From: JAHRVQ01 sp051278195
GTDB lineage: Bacteria; Pseudomonadota; Gammaproteobacteria; Pseudomonadales; Azotimanducaceae
Reading direction: 5' to 3'
DNA: 64,000 nucleotides
Assembly: GCA_051278195.1 (NCBI GenBank)
Contig: JBNMQM010000003.1
Location: forward strand, 1 to 64,000
Part shown: positions 53,514 to 62,544 of the stretch, piece after piece
How positions within the stretch are numbered: the stretch's first letter is position 1
Layout of the letters: every line of letters starts with the position of its first letter
Translations under genes and position numbers: made by a program
Notes under the pieces: model-generated
What the model saw: only the letters and a program-made list of their open reading frames with translations
Told to the model about the DNA's origin: nothing
Database searches by the model: none

Positions 53514-54467
53514 TTACTGACTCTCTAGCCACTGGTCATCGGATTCTTCAGAGATATTTTCAAATAGCGGCGTGCTGAGATAGCGCTCGCCTGTGTCAGC
53601 GATTATCGCCAGAATAGTACTTCCCGGCGGAGCGGTTTTCGCGATTTCGAGTGCAGCCCACATGCTGCCGCCACCTGAAATACCGCAGAATATGCCTTCT
53701 TGGGATGCCAGGGCCAGAGCTGTTTCGATTGCCCCATCATCTGGGATGAGCACAATCTGATCGACAATATCGGGGTTCAAGACACCTGGAATAAAGTCTG
53801 GCGTCCAGCCCTGAATCTTATGTGGTGACCATTCATTACCGCTAAGCAATGCCGCCTTTTCCGGTTCAGCAGCGACGATTTGAGTTTTTGGTCGCGCCAG
53901 TTTGATGACTTCACCGGTGCCAGTAATAGTGCCGCCTGTGCCCCAACCGGCAACGAAATAGTCCAAATTTTTACCCGCAAAATCTCTTAGGATTTCCGGC
54001 CCGGTCGTGTTGCGGTGATACTCAGGGTTAGCAGGGTTCTGAAATTGATCCGCCATAAACCAGCCATACTGCTCGGCGAGTGCTTGAGCCTTTTTTACCA
54101 TCCCTGAACCGCGTTCTGCCGCCGGTGTCAAAATCACTTTGGCGCCCATGGCCTTCATGATTTTGCGGCGTTCAATTGAGAATGAGTCGGCCATAGTGGC
54201 AACGAAAGGATAGCCTTTTGCAGCGCAAACCATTGCCAGTGATATCCCCGTGTTCCCAGAGGTGGCTTCGACCACGGTTTGTCCGGGTTGCAGTGCACCA
54301 GACCGTTCAGCATCTTCTATGATGGCAATCGCTAGTCTGTCCTTAACTGACGCAAGTGGATTGAAGGCCTCAAGTTTGGCATAAATCGTTTGGTTTTCTG
54401 GGCCCAGCCGGTTGATTTTGACAACCGGTGTATTGCCGATGGTGTCTAATATACTGTCATAAATCAT
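53514..54467 (-). CDS. cysK: cysteine synthase, CysK-type
   Basis: 317 residues. PLP lysine K42 in FNPLASVKDRLA, substrate loop EATSGNTGISLA, phosphate loop GWGTGGTITGTGE and the end DTGERYLSTPLF. Makes cysteine from O-acetylserine and sulfide. HKIQGWTPDFIPGVL differs slightly from the E. coli HKIQGIGAGFIP loop. A good ribosome site (GGAGCGACC) precedes the ATG. Confidence 0.92.
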   Translation of the reverse strand: MIYDSILDTIGNTPVVKINRLGPENQTIYAKLEAFNPLASVKDRLAIAIIEDAERSGALQPGQTVVEATSGNTGISLAMVCAAKGYPFVATMADSFSIERRKIMKAMGAKVILTPAAERGSGMVKKAQALAEQYGWFMADQFQNPANPEYHRNTTGPEILRDFAGKNLDYFVAGWGTGGTITGTGEVIKLARPKTQIVAAEPEKAALLSGNEWSPHKIQGWTPDFIPGVLNPDIVDQIVLIPDDGAIETALALASQEGIFCGISGGGSMWAALEIAKTAPPGSTILAIIADTGERYLSTPLFENISEESDDQWLESQ

Positions 54468-54514
54468 AGGTCGCTCCTTGCGGTTTCTGTAAAGTTAAGT
54501 AGCTATCGTGACGC

Positions 54515-55528
54515 CTAAAAGCGCTTGTCTGTATACCAATTCACAGGGCGCGAGTGTTTGTCGATTTGCCCTGCAACGTCGAGGATTAAGGCGAATAAAG
54601 CCATCCTGATTAATACCCCATTATCGGTCTGGCGAAAGATCGCTAGATTGGGATTATCATTTAGGTCGGTATCGAGCTCACTTGCATTCGCTCTAGAATC
54701 CCGTGGTAAGGGATGCATGATCACCGTGTTGGGTTCACAAAATTCGGTGTAAATTGACTGATTGAGGCGAAACAGACCTTTGTACTTATTGGCTTCGGCT
54801 GGATCAGGGAAACGCTCTTCTTGCGTTCTTGTAACGTACAGGATGTCCGCTGCGCCAATCCCCGATTGTAGATCGCTGGAGATTAGCACCTCATGGCCAG
54901 CACTTCGAATCTGTTCCAGATATTCGTCTGGTAAAGCGAGTTCCGGTGGTGATATCAGGGAGAAATGCACGTTATTGTATAGGCACAGCAATTTGCACAA
55001 GCTATGTACTGCACGCCCGTAACGCAAATCACCAATAAGCGCGATGCGTAAGTTGTCGATGCCTTTGTGCTGTGAGTCCAGCTCTTTCCGAATGGTGTAT
55101 AGATCAAGCAACGCTTGACTTGGATGCTCATTAGATCCGTCTCCGCCGTTCAATACGGGAACCCGAGACGCATCGGCAAATTCAGAGACACTGCCTTCTA
55201 GTTGATGGCGCATGACAATGACATCACTATACCCCGACAACACGCGCGCGGTGTCGTAGAAGCTCTCGCCCTTGGCGATGGAAGATGCTTTCACTTCTGT
55301 GGTCTCTCGAACTTCACCACCGAGCAGATTAAAAGCGCAACCAAAACTCACGCGGGTTCGAGTACTTGGTTCAAAAAACATGCTGCCAAGAATGGCGCCT
55401 TCTAGAACCCGGGTGACCCTCTGACGGCGGGCATAAGGATCCATTTGATCAGCAACACTAAAGACTTGCTCGATCGCTTCTCGGTCAAATTGAGAAACCG
55501 ACAGGATATGACTTCCGACAAAATTCAT
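54515..55528 (-). CDS. pyrB: aspartate carbamoyltransferase catalytic subunit
   Basis: 337 residues. Carbamoyl-phosphate loop FFEPSTRTRVSF (S55-T58), ASSIAKGESFYDTARVLSGY with the mobile Lys, GDGSNEHPSQALLDLYTI and the C-terminal HPLPRDSRANAS. Second step of UMP synthesis. No pyrI regulatory or pyrC gene follows. Sits between cysK and the LysR gene, all on the minus strand. Confidence 0.94.
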   Translation of the reverse strand: MNFVGSHILSVSQFDREAIEQVFSVADQMDPYARRQRVTRVLEGAILGSMFFEPSTRTRVSFGCAFNLLGGEVRETTEVKASSIAKGESFYDTARVLSGYSDVIVMRHQLEGSVSEFADASRVPVLNGGDGSNEHPSQALLDLYTIRKELDSQHKGIDNLRIALIGDLRYGRAVHSLCKLLCLYNNVHFSLISPPELALPDEYLEQIRSAGHEVLISSDLQSGIGAADILYVTRTQEERFPDPAEANKYKGLFRLNQSIYTEFCEPNTVIMHPLPRDSRANASELDTDLNDNPNLAIFRQTDNGVLIRMALFALILDVAGQIDKHSRPVNWYTDKRF

Positions 55529-55546
55529 TTCTGACCTTAGCTTTGC

Positions 55547-56482
55547 TTAGTCTGGCTGTACCGTTCCCCAGGAAACTTTGTTCGGCATCTCTAGCAACAT
55601 CTCACGCATCCATTTGTTCGCTCGGTCGCGGTCAGTGCTTTCATGCCAGTACAGGTGAGTTTCTAAAGGTGGTACTTCGAAGGGCAAATTGTAATGCCTT
55701 ACAGGCAATCTCGCAGCCAAAAAATCGGCAAAGACTCTTGGTATTGTCAGCGTCAGGTCGGTTCGTGCGACGAGCTCTGCGACGGGCAGATAGTGCTGTG
55801 TGCGCAGCGCGATGTGCCGGCGCTTGCCCATTTTTCCCAACGCAAGATCAGTTTGGCCAAGGCCACCTCGGCGACTGGAGATATTGATATGCTGTAGTTC
55901 CAGGTAAGTGCCAATATCCAAAACCTCACGGTCTTGAACAATCGAATGGTTGTTTCTCACCACACAAACCTGAGGGTGCGAAAATAGCGGTGCGTGCTTG
56001 ATCTGCGTGTCGGGCGTGAGCGGAATATCGATCGCAAGGTCAAGATTGCCCGACGCTAACTCAATATTCATATCCCGCCGCCGTATGTGATAACAATCAA
56101 CGGCAATCTGCGGCGCCTCGCGCTTCAACTTACCAAAGATGTAGGGTAATAAAATCGATTGGCTAAGGTCAGACATACTGATGCGAAAACGCTTATCAGA
56201 TGCGAGCGGGTCGAAAGATTCACTCTCCTGAACGCTGGAGCGAATTAGGCCCAATGCTTGCCGTACTGAGCCAATGATATTTTGGGACACAGGTGTAGGT
56301 ACCATGCCATCAGCTGTTCTTACGAACATCGGGTCATTGAACAAGTTACGCAGTCTAGACAGAGAGTTAGACACTGCCGGCTGAGTAATACCGATAATCT
56401 CACCTGCACGGGTCAGGTTGCCTTCCGTGTAGATAGCGTCAAACACGACGAACAAATTTAGATCTATGTTACTTAGCTTCAT
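55547..56482 (-). CDS. LysR family transcriptional regulator
   Basis: 311 residues. N-terminal helix-turn-helix (IDLNLFVVFDAIYTEGNLTRAGEIIGITQPAVSNSLSRL) and the periplasmic-binding-type effector domain. Ends 18 bp before pyrB, so it may be the first gene of that run. Ligand unknown. It diverges from gspE; the shared gap may carry its binding site. Confidence 0.92.
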   Translation of the reverse strand: MKLSNIDLNLFVVFDAIYTEGNLTRAGEIIGITQPAVSNSLSRLRNLFNDPMFVRTADGMVPTPVSQNIIGSVRQALGLIRSSVQESESFDPLASDKRFRISMSDLSQSILLPYIFGKLKREAPQIAVDCYHIRRRDMNIELASGNLDLAIDIPLTPDTQIKHAPLFSHPQVCVVRNNHSIVQDREVLDIGTYLELQHINISSRRGGLGQTDLALGKMGKRRHIALRTQHYLPVAELVARTDLTLTIPRVFADFLAARLPVRHYNLPFEVPPLETHLYWHESTDRDRANKWMREMLLEMPNKVSWGTVQPD

Positions 56483-56695
56483 AATTACTTTGGTGAATGA
56501 TCACCCCTTCTAATGGCCTGTCAAAAATAGCATTGATCACTGTTATAGTAATTGTGCAGCTAGCTGTTTAGAAGTGCTTATTTCACTTAGCGGTTGTTAG
56601 TAGCAACTCATCTAACCAAATGAGACAATACTGTGCCTCGCCCGGAGCGCTCGGCAATCACGAGAACACCACCATCTGGACGTAAAAAACGATTT

Positions 56696-56721
56696 AAAAC
56701 AATGAGATAACATTGTTTTTT
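56696..56721. promoter_or_regulatory. AT-rich hairpin in front of gspE
   Basis: AAAACAATG, loop AGATAA, CATTGTTTT is a perfect 9-bp inverted repeat, followed by two more T residues on the plus strand. About 30 bp before the gspE start. It may be an attenuator-like terminator or an operator for the adjacent LysR protein. Confidence 0.45.
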
Positions 56722-56750
56722 AGAACTCAACTGTGAACTGGACTGTGAAT

Positions 56751-58238
56751 ATGAGTGAGATTGCCGCCAATCGCCGTCTGCCTTTTAGCTTTGCAAAGCG
56801 ACATGGTGTTTTGCTGCTACCCCGAGAGGAGGGCCAGGTGCGAGACGTGTTGTACAAGAGCGGCATTACACCTCAGGTTTTAGCCGAGGTGCGACGCTTT
56901 GCTGGCAGCACGATTCAACCGCGAGAAGTCGACCTACCGACATTTGACCGACAGCTTTCGACGACCTATCAAGATGACTCTGGCGAAGCGATGCAGATGA
57001 TTGAAGGGCTCGGAGAGGCGATGGATTTAGGTAGCATCGTCGATTCATTGCCGGATAGTAGCGACCTGCTTGAGCAGGAAGATGATGCACCCATTATTAA
57101 GCTGATCAACGGACTACTCACTGAAGCCATTAAGGTTGATGCCTCAGATATACATGTTGAAACCTATGAGACCCGCCTTGTGGTTCGTTTTCGTGTCGAC
57201 GGAGTGCTTCGAGAAGTGGTGAGTCCAAGACGCGCGCTGGCACCATTGTTGGTATCAAGGATCAAGGTCATGGCTAAGCTCGATATCGCGGAAAAGCGCC
57301 TGCCGCAGGATGGTCGAATTTCAGTCCGAGTGGGCGGACGAGAAGTTGATGTCCGAGTTTCAACTATCCCGGCAAGTAATGGCGAACGTGTCGTGATGCG
57401 TTTGCTCGACAAGCATGAAGGCCGTCGAGATCTGGTTGCCCTTGGTATGAGCGACGGCGACCTTACGTCGATGCAGAGTCTAGTGAGCAAGCCACACGGG
57501 ATTATTCTCGTCACTGGGCCGACAGGGTCGGGTAAGTCGACCACCCTATATGCTTGTCTCGACAAGCTAAACGATCGCTCTCGCAACATCCTGACTGTTG
57601 AAGACCCCATCGAATATGATGTGGAAGGCGTGGGCCAGACGCAGGTTAACGTTAAGGCAGAAATGACCTTTGCGAAAGGCTTACGGGCGATTTTGAGACA
57701 AGATCCCGACGTCGTTATGGTCGGAGAAATTCGAGACTATGAGACTGCAGATATTTCCGTGCAGGCAAGTCTGACAGGTCACCTTGTGCTATCAACGATC
57801 CACACTAACACCGCAATTGGAGCACTCACGCGTCTGGCGAACCTTGGCGTACAGCCTTACCTGCTGAGTAACAGTATTGTCGGATTGGTCGCGCAACGGC
57901 TACTGCGCTTGCTATGCAAAGATTGTTGTCAGTCTTATACGGCGAGCGAATATGAATGTGATTTACTTGAGATAGACGCAGCAAATCCGCCAACACTTTA
58001 CCGCCACGTGGGTTGCGAGAAGTGCGCTCAAGAGGGCTATCGAGGCCGGCAGGGCATCTATGAGGTTGTCACTGTGGATGATGAAATGCGCCGGCTGATC
58101 CACAGTGGATCCTCCGAAATGGAATTAGAGGATCAGGCTCGCAAGAACTCCACGAGCATTAGAGACGATGGTGTCGCAAAAGTGCTGGCAGGCGTGACTT
58201 CAGTCGATGAATTGCTTCGCGTCACGACAAAAGAGTAA
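56751..58238 (+). CDS. gspE: type II secretion ATPase GspE
   Basis: About 495 residues from ATG 56751; the frame opens six codons earlier at GTG 56733 and the choice is uncertain. Walker A GPTGSGKSTT, Asp box and Walker B VMVGEIRD, arginine finger region, and the CM tetracysteine zinc domain (LLCKDCC, CEKC). Powers pseudopilus assembly at the inner membrane by binding GspL. First gene of gspE-M. Confidence 0.95.
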   Translation: MSEIAANRRLPFSFAKRHGVLLLPREEGQVRDVLYKSGITPQVLAEVRRFAGSTIQPREVDLPTFDRQLSTTYQDDSGEAMQMIEGLGEAMDLGSIVDSLPDSSDLLEQEDDAPIIKLINGLLTEAIKVDASDIHVETYETRLVVRFRVDGVLREVVSPRRALAPLLVSRIKVMAKLDIAEKRLPQDGRISVRVGGREVDVRVSTIPASNGERVVMRLLDKHEGRRDLVALGMSDGDLTSMQSLVSKPHGIILVTGPTGSGKSTTLYACLDKLNDRSRNILTVEDPIEYDVEGVGQTQVNVKAEMTFAKGLRAILRQDPDVVMVGEIRDYETADISVQASLTGHLVLSTIHTNTAIGALTRLANLGVQPYLLSNSIVGLVAQRLLRLLCKDCCQSYTASEYECDLLEIDAANPPTLYRHVGCEKCAQEGYRGRQGIYEVVTVDDEMRRLIHSGSSEMELEDQARKNSTSIRDDGVAKVLAGVTSVDELLRVTTKE

Positions 58239-58244
58239 TCCGAC

Positions 58245-59465
58245 ATGGCGGCGTTTGAATACACAGCTCTAAACCCAAAGGGACGAGAGGAAAAAGGTGT
58301 CCTCGAGGGCGAAGGTGTCCGACAAGTGCGACAAATGTTGCGCGACAAAGGCATGGCTCCCTTGTCTGTCACCGCGACGAAAGAGGAAAAAACCAGCGGC
58401 AATCAATTTTTCGCAGAATTCTTTAAGCCGAGCTTAAGTGTTCGCGAACTCGCCCTGATCACCCGCCAAATCGCGACGCTCATTGCGGCAGGTTTGCCAG
58501 TAGAAGAGTGCTTGCTTGCGGTGTCAAAACAAAGTGAGAACCCTAGGATTCAAAGCATGTTGCTGGCGGTTCGAGGCAAAGTGATGGAAGGTTTCAGTCT
58601 TGCTAATAGCCTCGCCGAATACCCGCGAGCTTTTCCTCATTTGTATAGAGCGACAGTCGCAGCTGGTGAATCTGCCGGCCACCTTGATCTCGTATTGAAT
58701 AGACTCGCTGATTTTACAGAATCACAGCAAGAATCAAGATCGCGAATTCAACAAGCGATGGTTTACCCGGTGATTCTGTTCTCCCTTACCATTGCAATCC
58801 TGGCAGGATTGTTAGGCTATGTCGTACCGGATATCGTCAAAGTATTTGCGGACACTGGGCAGGACCTACCTACGCTGACGGTTCTTATTATTTCGCTGAG
58901 TGATTTCGTCACTGATTATGGCATCTTCGTTTTTGCTGGGTTCATCGTCGCCATCTTCGGAGCCCGAAAAGCATTGGAGTCACCAGCCATACGATTGTCC
59001 TGGGATCAGAAGATATTACATATGCCTTTGATAGCGAAGATGAGTCGAGGCATGAACACAGCGCAATTTGCCAGTACGCTCAGCATCCTGTCGGCGAGTG
59101 GTGTCCCTCTTGTTGACGCAATGCGGATTGCCGGCCAGGTGCTATCGAATACGTTTTTGCGACAAAAAGTGTTGGAAGCAACTTTAAAAGTGAGTGAGGG
59201 TTCCAGTCTTAACGTCGCGCTAGAGCAGAGTGGGTACTTTCCGCCGATGATGCTGCACATGATCGCAAGTGGAGAATCGAGTGGACAACTCGATGATATG
59301 TTATCTCGTGTTGCCAATAGTATGCAGCAGGATGTTGAACTGCTACTTGGGGTGCTACTGAGCCTATTTGGACCATTTATGTTGCTGTTAATGGGCGGCG
59401 CCGTGTTTACCATCGTGATGGCGATACTGTTACCCATCATCAATTTGAACCAATTGGTCGGCTAG
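58245..59465 (+). CDS. gspF: type II secretion inner-membrane protein GspF
   Basis: 406 residues, two T2SSF domains (about 70-195 and 270-395) and three transmembrane helices (about 170-195, 220-240, 375-400). Opens with MAAFEYTALNPKGREEKG, as the family does. Anchors the platform that feeds pseudopilin subunits. 6 bp after gspE. Confidence 0.95.
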   Translation: MAAFEYTALNPKGREEKGVLEGEGVRQVRQMLRDKGMAPLSVTATKEEKTSGNQFFAEFFKPSLSVRELALITRQIATLIAAGLPVEECLLAVSKQSENPRIQSMLLAVRGKVMEGFSLANSLAEYPRAFPHLYRATVAAGESAGHLDLVLNRLADFTESQQESRSRIQQAMVYPVILFSLTIAILAGLLGYVVPDIVKVFADTGQDLPTLTVLIISLSDFVTDYGIFVFAGFIVAIFGARKALESPAIRLSWDQKILHMPLIAKMSRGMNTAQFASTLSILSASGVPLVDAMRIAGQVLSNTFLRQKVLEATLKVSEGSSLNVALEQSGYFPPMMLHMIASGESSGQLDDMLSRVANSMQQDVELLLGVLLSLFGPFMLLLMGGAVFTIVMAILLPIINLNQLVG

Positions 59466-59511
59466 TGTCTGACATTATTCGGTCGGGCAGATCAGCCATT
59501 AACACGAACAC

Positions 59512-59535
59512 GAACAGGACTATGAACAGGACTAT
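59512..59535 (+). repeat. 12-bp tandem duplication over the gspG start
   Basis: GAACAGGACTAT occurs twice, each followed by a G completing ATG. Both ATG codons (59522, 59534) are in frame, so the start of gspG has been duplicated. Confidence 0.85.
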
Positions 59536-59962
59536 GAACAAAACAAGAAATTTGGAAAACGGGTTTACCTTGATCGAGATCATGGTCGTCGTGGTCATTT
59601 TAGGGATTCTGGGTGCTCTGATTGTACCGAATATTATTGGCAGACCAGATGAAGCGAGAGTCGAGGCCGCAAAGTCAGACATACTGGCGGTTGGCAATGC
59701 CCTTGAGCTCTACCGGCTCGATAACAGTTTTTACCCGAGCACAGAGCAGGGGCTAGAAGCCCTTGTTAGTGAGCCCAGCGGCTTTCCCGAGGTGAGAAAC
59801 TGGGGGCCGGAATCCTATCTAAAGAAGATGCCTGTCGATCCCTGGGATGAGCCGTATCTTTATTTTAACGAAGAGCGAACCTTCGAGGTCTATTCATACG
59901 GTGCAGACCGCAGAGAGGGCGGCACTGGCGTCGATACTGATATTAGCTCAACGGATCTCTAG
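59522..59962 (+). CDS. gspG: major pseudopilin GspG
   Basis: About 146 residues from the ATG at 59522. The prepilin leader cleaves at G|FTLIEIMVVVVIL, with Glu at +5. The calcium-binding and GspG signature WDEPYLY and SYGADRREGG are present. The frame opens at a GTG (59465) touching the gspF stop, which would give an unusually long leader, so one of the two ATG codons in the duplicated segment (59522 or 59534) is preferred. Main building block of the pseudopilus. Confidence 0.93.
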   Translation: MNRTMNKTRNLENGFTLIEIMVVVVILGILGALIVPNIIGRPDEARVEAAKSDILAVGNALELYRLDNSFYPSTEQGLEALVSEPSGFPEVRNWGPESYLKKMPVDPWDEPYLYFNEERTFEVYSYGADRREGGTGVDTDISSTDL

Positions 59963-59968
59963 CCACTC

Positions 59969-60496
59969 GTGAGCGGATCTCGTTCATCAGGTTTCACCCT
60001 GATAGAAATTTTGGTCGTCTTGATGATCGTGTCCATCATGTCCGGTGTTGTCATTGCCAATATGCCTAGCCTGACACGCTCAGCTGATTTCGAAGCTGAA
60101 GTTAAACGTCTACAAATCGTCATTGAACTGGCGCGCGAAGAAGCGCTGATGCAATCCAATGAATTTGGCTTTCGACTCGATCGAAACAGTGGAGGTCGAC
60201 TCAGTGCATACAGCTTTTATATTTATGATGATATCAACCAAACCTGGGTCAGCTATGACGTACCGCCATTGCAACCGCGCGAAACGTCCGAAGGCATCGA
60301 GATGCGATTGAAGATCGAAGGAGAGGGGTTCCGTCTCGAAGGAGAAGACGAACAAGGGTTGCCGCCCGTGATGCTTTTGTCCAGTGGTGAAACAACACCC
60401 TTTGACCTAACCATCTACCAAGGCAGAGACTTGTCCGTCACGCTGCGTTCAGACGGTTACACCCGCATTGAAAAAGTCGATCCAGATGAAGACTAG
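59969..60496 (+). CDS. gspH: minor pseudopilin GspH
   Basis: 175 residues from GTG 59969. Short leader cut at G|FTLIEILVVLMIV. The soluble part is rich in beta strands. Minor component at the pseudopilus. Overlaps gspI by 11 bp. Confidence 0.9.
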   Translation: MSGSRSSGFTLIEILVVLMIVSIMSGVVIANMPSLTRSADFEAEVKRLQIVIELAREEALMQSNEFGFRLDRNSGGRLSAYSFYIYDDINQTWVSYDVPPLQPRETSEGIEMRLKIEGEGFRLEGEDEQGLPPVMLLSSGETTPFDLTIYQGRDLSVTLRSDGYTRIEKVDPDED

Positions 60497-60869
60497 TGCG
60501 CGCCGAGGTTTTACCTTGCTTGAGGTCATGGTTGCAGTAGCAATTTTTGCCATTGTTTCAGCAGCACTCATCAAGAATGCGACTCAAACGGTTTATCAAA
60601 CAAGACTCATCCAAGAGCGCAGCCTGGCTTACTGGATCGCCGAGAATCAATTGAACGAGATTCGTAGCCAGTCCAGGGAAAATAGTAATTATCCCTCTCC
60701 GGGGTCTGACCGCCGAAGTGTCGTGATGGCGAATAAAGACTGGGAAATTGTTGTGGATTACGAATCAACAGAGAATGCTGACATGCGGCGCGTTATTGTC
60801 AGCGTGTTTCACCCCGAGGATCTAGATAATAGGGTGGTTGAGCTAACAGGATTTGTGGGGCGCTACTGA
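60486..60869 (+). CDS. gspI: minor pseudopilin GspI
   Basis: 127 residues from ATG 60486 (MKTSARRG|FTLLEVMVAVAIFAIV); the frame opens six codons earlier but the internal ATG gives the usual short leader. Part of the GspI-J-K tip complex. Its stop overlaps the gspJ start. Confidence 0.92.
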   Translation: MKTSARRGFTLLEVMVAVAIFAIVSAALIKNATQTVYQTRLIQERSLAYWIAENQLNEIRSQSRENSNYPSPGSDRRSVVMANKDWEIVVDYESTENADMRRVIVSVFHPEDLDNRVVELTGFVGRY

Positions 60870-61561
60870 TGCATCGATCAAACGGGTTTACGCTTTTAGA
60901 AGTTCTGGTCGCTATGGCTATCTTTTCAGTGGTTGGGCTTGGCGCTAATCAGATGCTGCGAACGGTAATCGACACCCATCAGAAAACGAAAGTTCAGATT
61001 AAGGATTTTTCCGATTTGAGTCGCGCGTTCACCATTCTTGAACGAGATATGAGCCAGACCGTACCAAGAAGCATTAGGGATGAATATGGCGATCCACTGC
61101 CTCCTTTGATGCTTTCAACTGGGCCATACTTTATAGAATTCACTCGAACCGGTTGGAGCAACCCGATTGGTCTTGCCCGAAGTAACTTACAACGCGTGGC
61201 CTATGACCTTAATGAAGAGGGTCAACTTGAACGAAATTTTTGGCTGGTTTTAGATCGAGCAGAAGATTCTGAAGCTATCACGCAAATTATCCTTAGCGGT
61301 GTCGAAGACTTTCGAATTAACCTCATTTCAGAGGACGGCGAATCGACTGATGTTTGGCCCGATTCAGATACAGCTCGGCTGATTCCTGTTGCTGCAGAAG
61401 TCATTTTACAAACCAAAGCCCATGGTGAACTGCGCAAAGTATTCAACTTTGTGGACACGCTAGCGCCAATTAGTGACGGTCAGCTTAACAATCCAGGCGA
61501 GCCAGGAGACGCTGGTTCAAGCCTTAGTGGCGATCCTCAACAGACCGAGGCGAGGCCGTGA
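60869..61561 (+). CDS. gspJ: minor pseudopilin GspJ
   Basis: 230 residues. Leader MHRSNG|FTLLEVLVAMAIFSVVGLG, then the larger GspJ beta domain with LERDMSQTVPRSIRD. Binds GspI and GspK in the tip. TGATG overlap with gspI. Confidence 0.93.
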   Translation: MHRSNGFTLLEVLVAMAIFSVVGLGANQMLRTVIDTHQKTKVQIKDFSDLSRAFTILERDMSQTVPRSIRDEYGDPLPPLMLSTGPYFIEFTRTGWSNPIGLARSNLQRVAYDLNEEGQLERNFWLVLDRAEDSEAITQIILSGVEDFRINLISEDGESTDVWPDSDTARLIPVAAEVILQTKAHGELRKVFNFVDTLAPISDGQLNNPGEPGDAGSSLSGDPQQTEARP

Positions 61562-62544
61562 ACTTCAAACGTCAACAAGGTGTCGCTCTGATTACGATCA
61601 TGTTGGTCGTAGTGATTGCGACAGTGTTAGGGGTTTCTATGTCCACCGACCAGCACTTCGCCGTTACCCGTGCAAGAACCTTTTTTGATCAAGGTATTGT
61701 CAGGCAGTATGCGCTCGGCGGTGAAGAGCTAGCTCGGCAAATTTTGCATCAGGATTTCATCGACGCACCTGACTCTGACCATCTAAACGAAAACTGGTCA
61801 GGTGCGGATTTACGTTTTGATTTCGAACAAGGTGAGATTGAGCTGCTGATTGAAGATCTGCAGGCACGGCTTAATCTGAACGCCATCGTGATAGAAGGTG
61901 CAGGTCGTCAACTTGTCAAAGACCGGCTAACCCGTCTGTTTGCAGAGCAGGGGCTAGACGCTGCGTATGTTGATCGCATTCTGGACTGGGTGGACCAAAA
62001 TAATAGCGTTTCAGCACTCGGGGCGGAAGATTATGATTACCTCGGCCTAGAAAGACCCTATCGCTCGGCGAACGGACCCATGGCCGATTTATCTGAGCTG
62101 CGTTTAATTTTGGAAATGGACGCTGAGAGATTTGCCCAAATTTCGCCCTATGTGACCGCCATAGCAAACCCGAATACCAAAATTAATATCAACACCGCGT
62201 CGCCACAGGTACTGCAAGCAATTGCGCCGGGCTTATCACTGTCTGCGGCGGAATCCATCGTCGCTGGACGCGATAGCAACGGTCCGTATCGGAACCCAGG
62301 TGAATTTGCGGCCGACCTAGGTCTGGGTAGTTCTGCTGATAGCATCGTGATCGACGGGCTTAGTGTACAATCCAGTTTTTTTAAGGTGAGCGTTCGAGCG
62401 CGATTTCAAGATCGCTTTGGATATCTGACCAGTATCATTCAACGTGACCCGACAGATGGAACGATGCGTGTGATTTACCGAGATCAAGGCAAGAAAGTGC
62501 AGCCTTTTATTACCGAAGAGCAGGACGAGACAAATAATGGCTGA
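61558..62544 (+). CDS. gspK: minor pseudopilin GspK
   Basis: 328 residues from GTG 61558. Leader MNFKRQQG|VALITIMLVVVIATV, Ser/Ala-type start without Glu at +5 as GspK requires. Followed by the helical domain (ARLNLNAI, LDWVDQNNSVSALGAEDYDY). Caps the pseudopilus tip. Overlaps gspL by 8 bp. Confidence 0.94.
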   Translation: MNFKRQQGVALITIMLVVVIATVLGVSMSTDQHFAVTRARTFFDQGIVRQYALGGEELARQILHQDFIDAPDSDHLNENWSGADLRFDFEQGEIELLIEDLQARLNLNAIVIEGAGRQLVKDRLTRLFAEQGLDAAYVDRILDWVDQNNSVSALGAEDYDYLGLERPYRSANGPMADLSELRLILEMDAERFAQISPYVTAIANPNTKININTASPQVLQAIAPGLSLSAAESIVAGRDSNGPYRNPGEFAADLGLGSSADSIVIDGLSVQSSFFKVSVRARFQDRFGYLTSIIQRDPTDGTMRVIYRDQGKKVQPFITEEQDETNNG

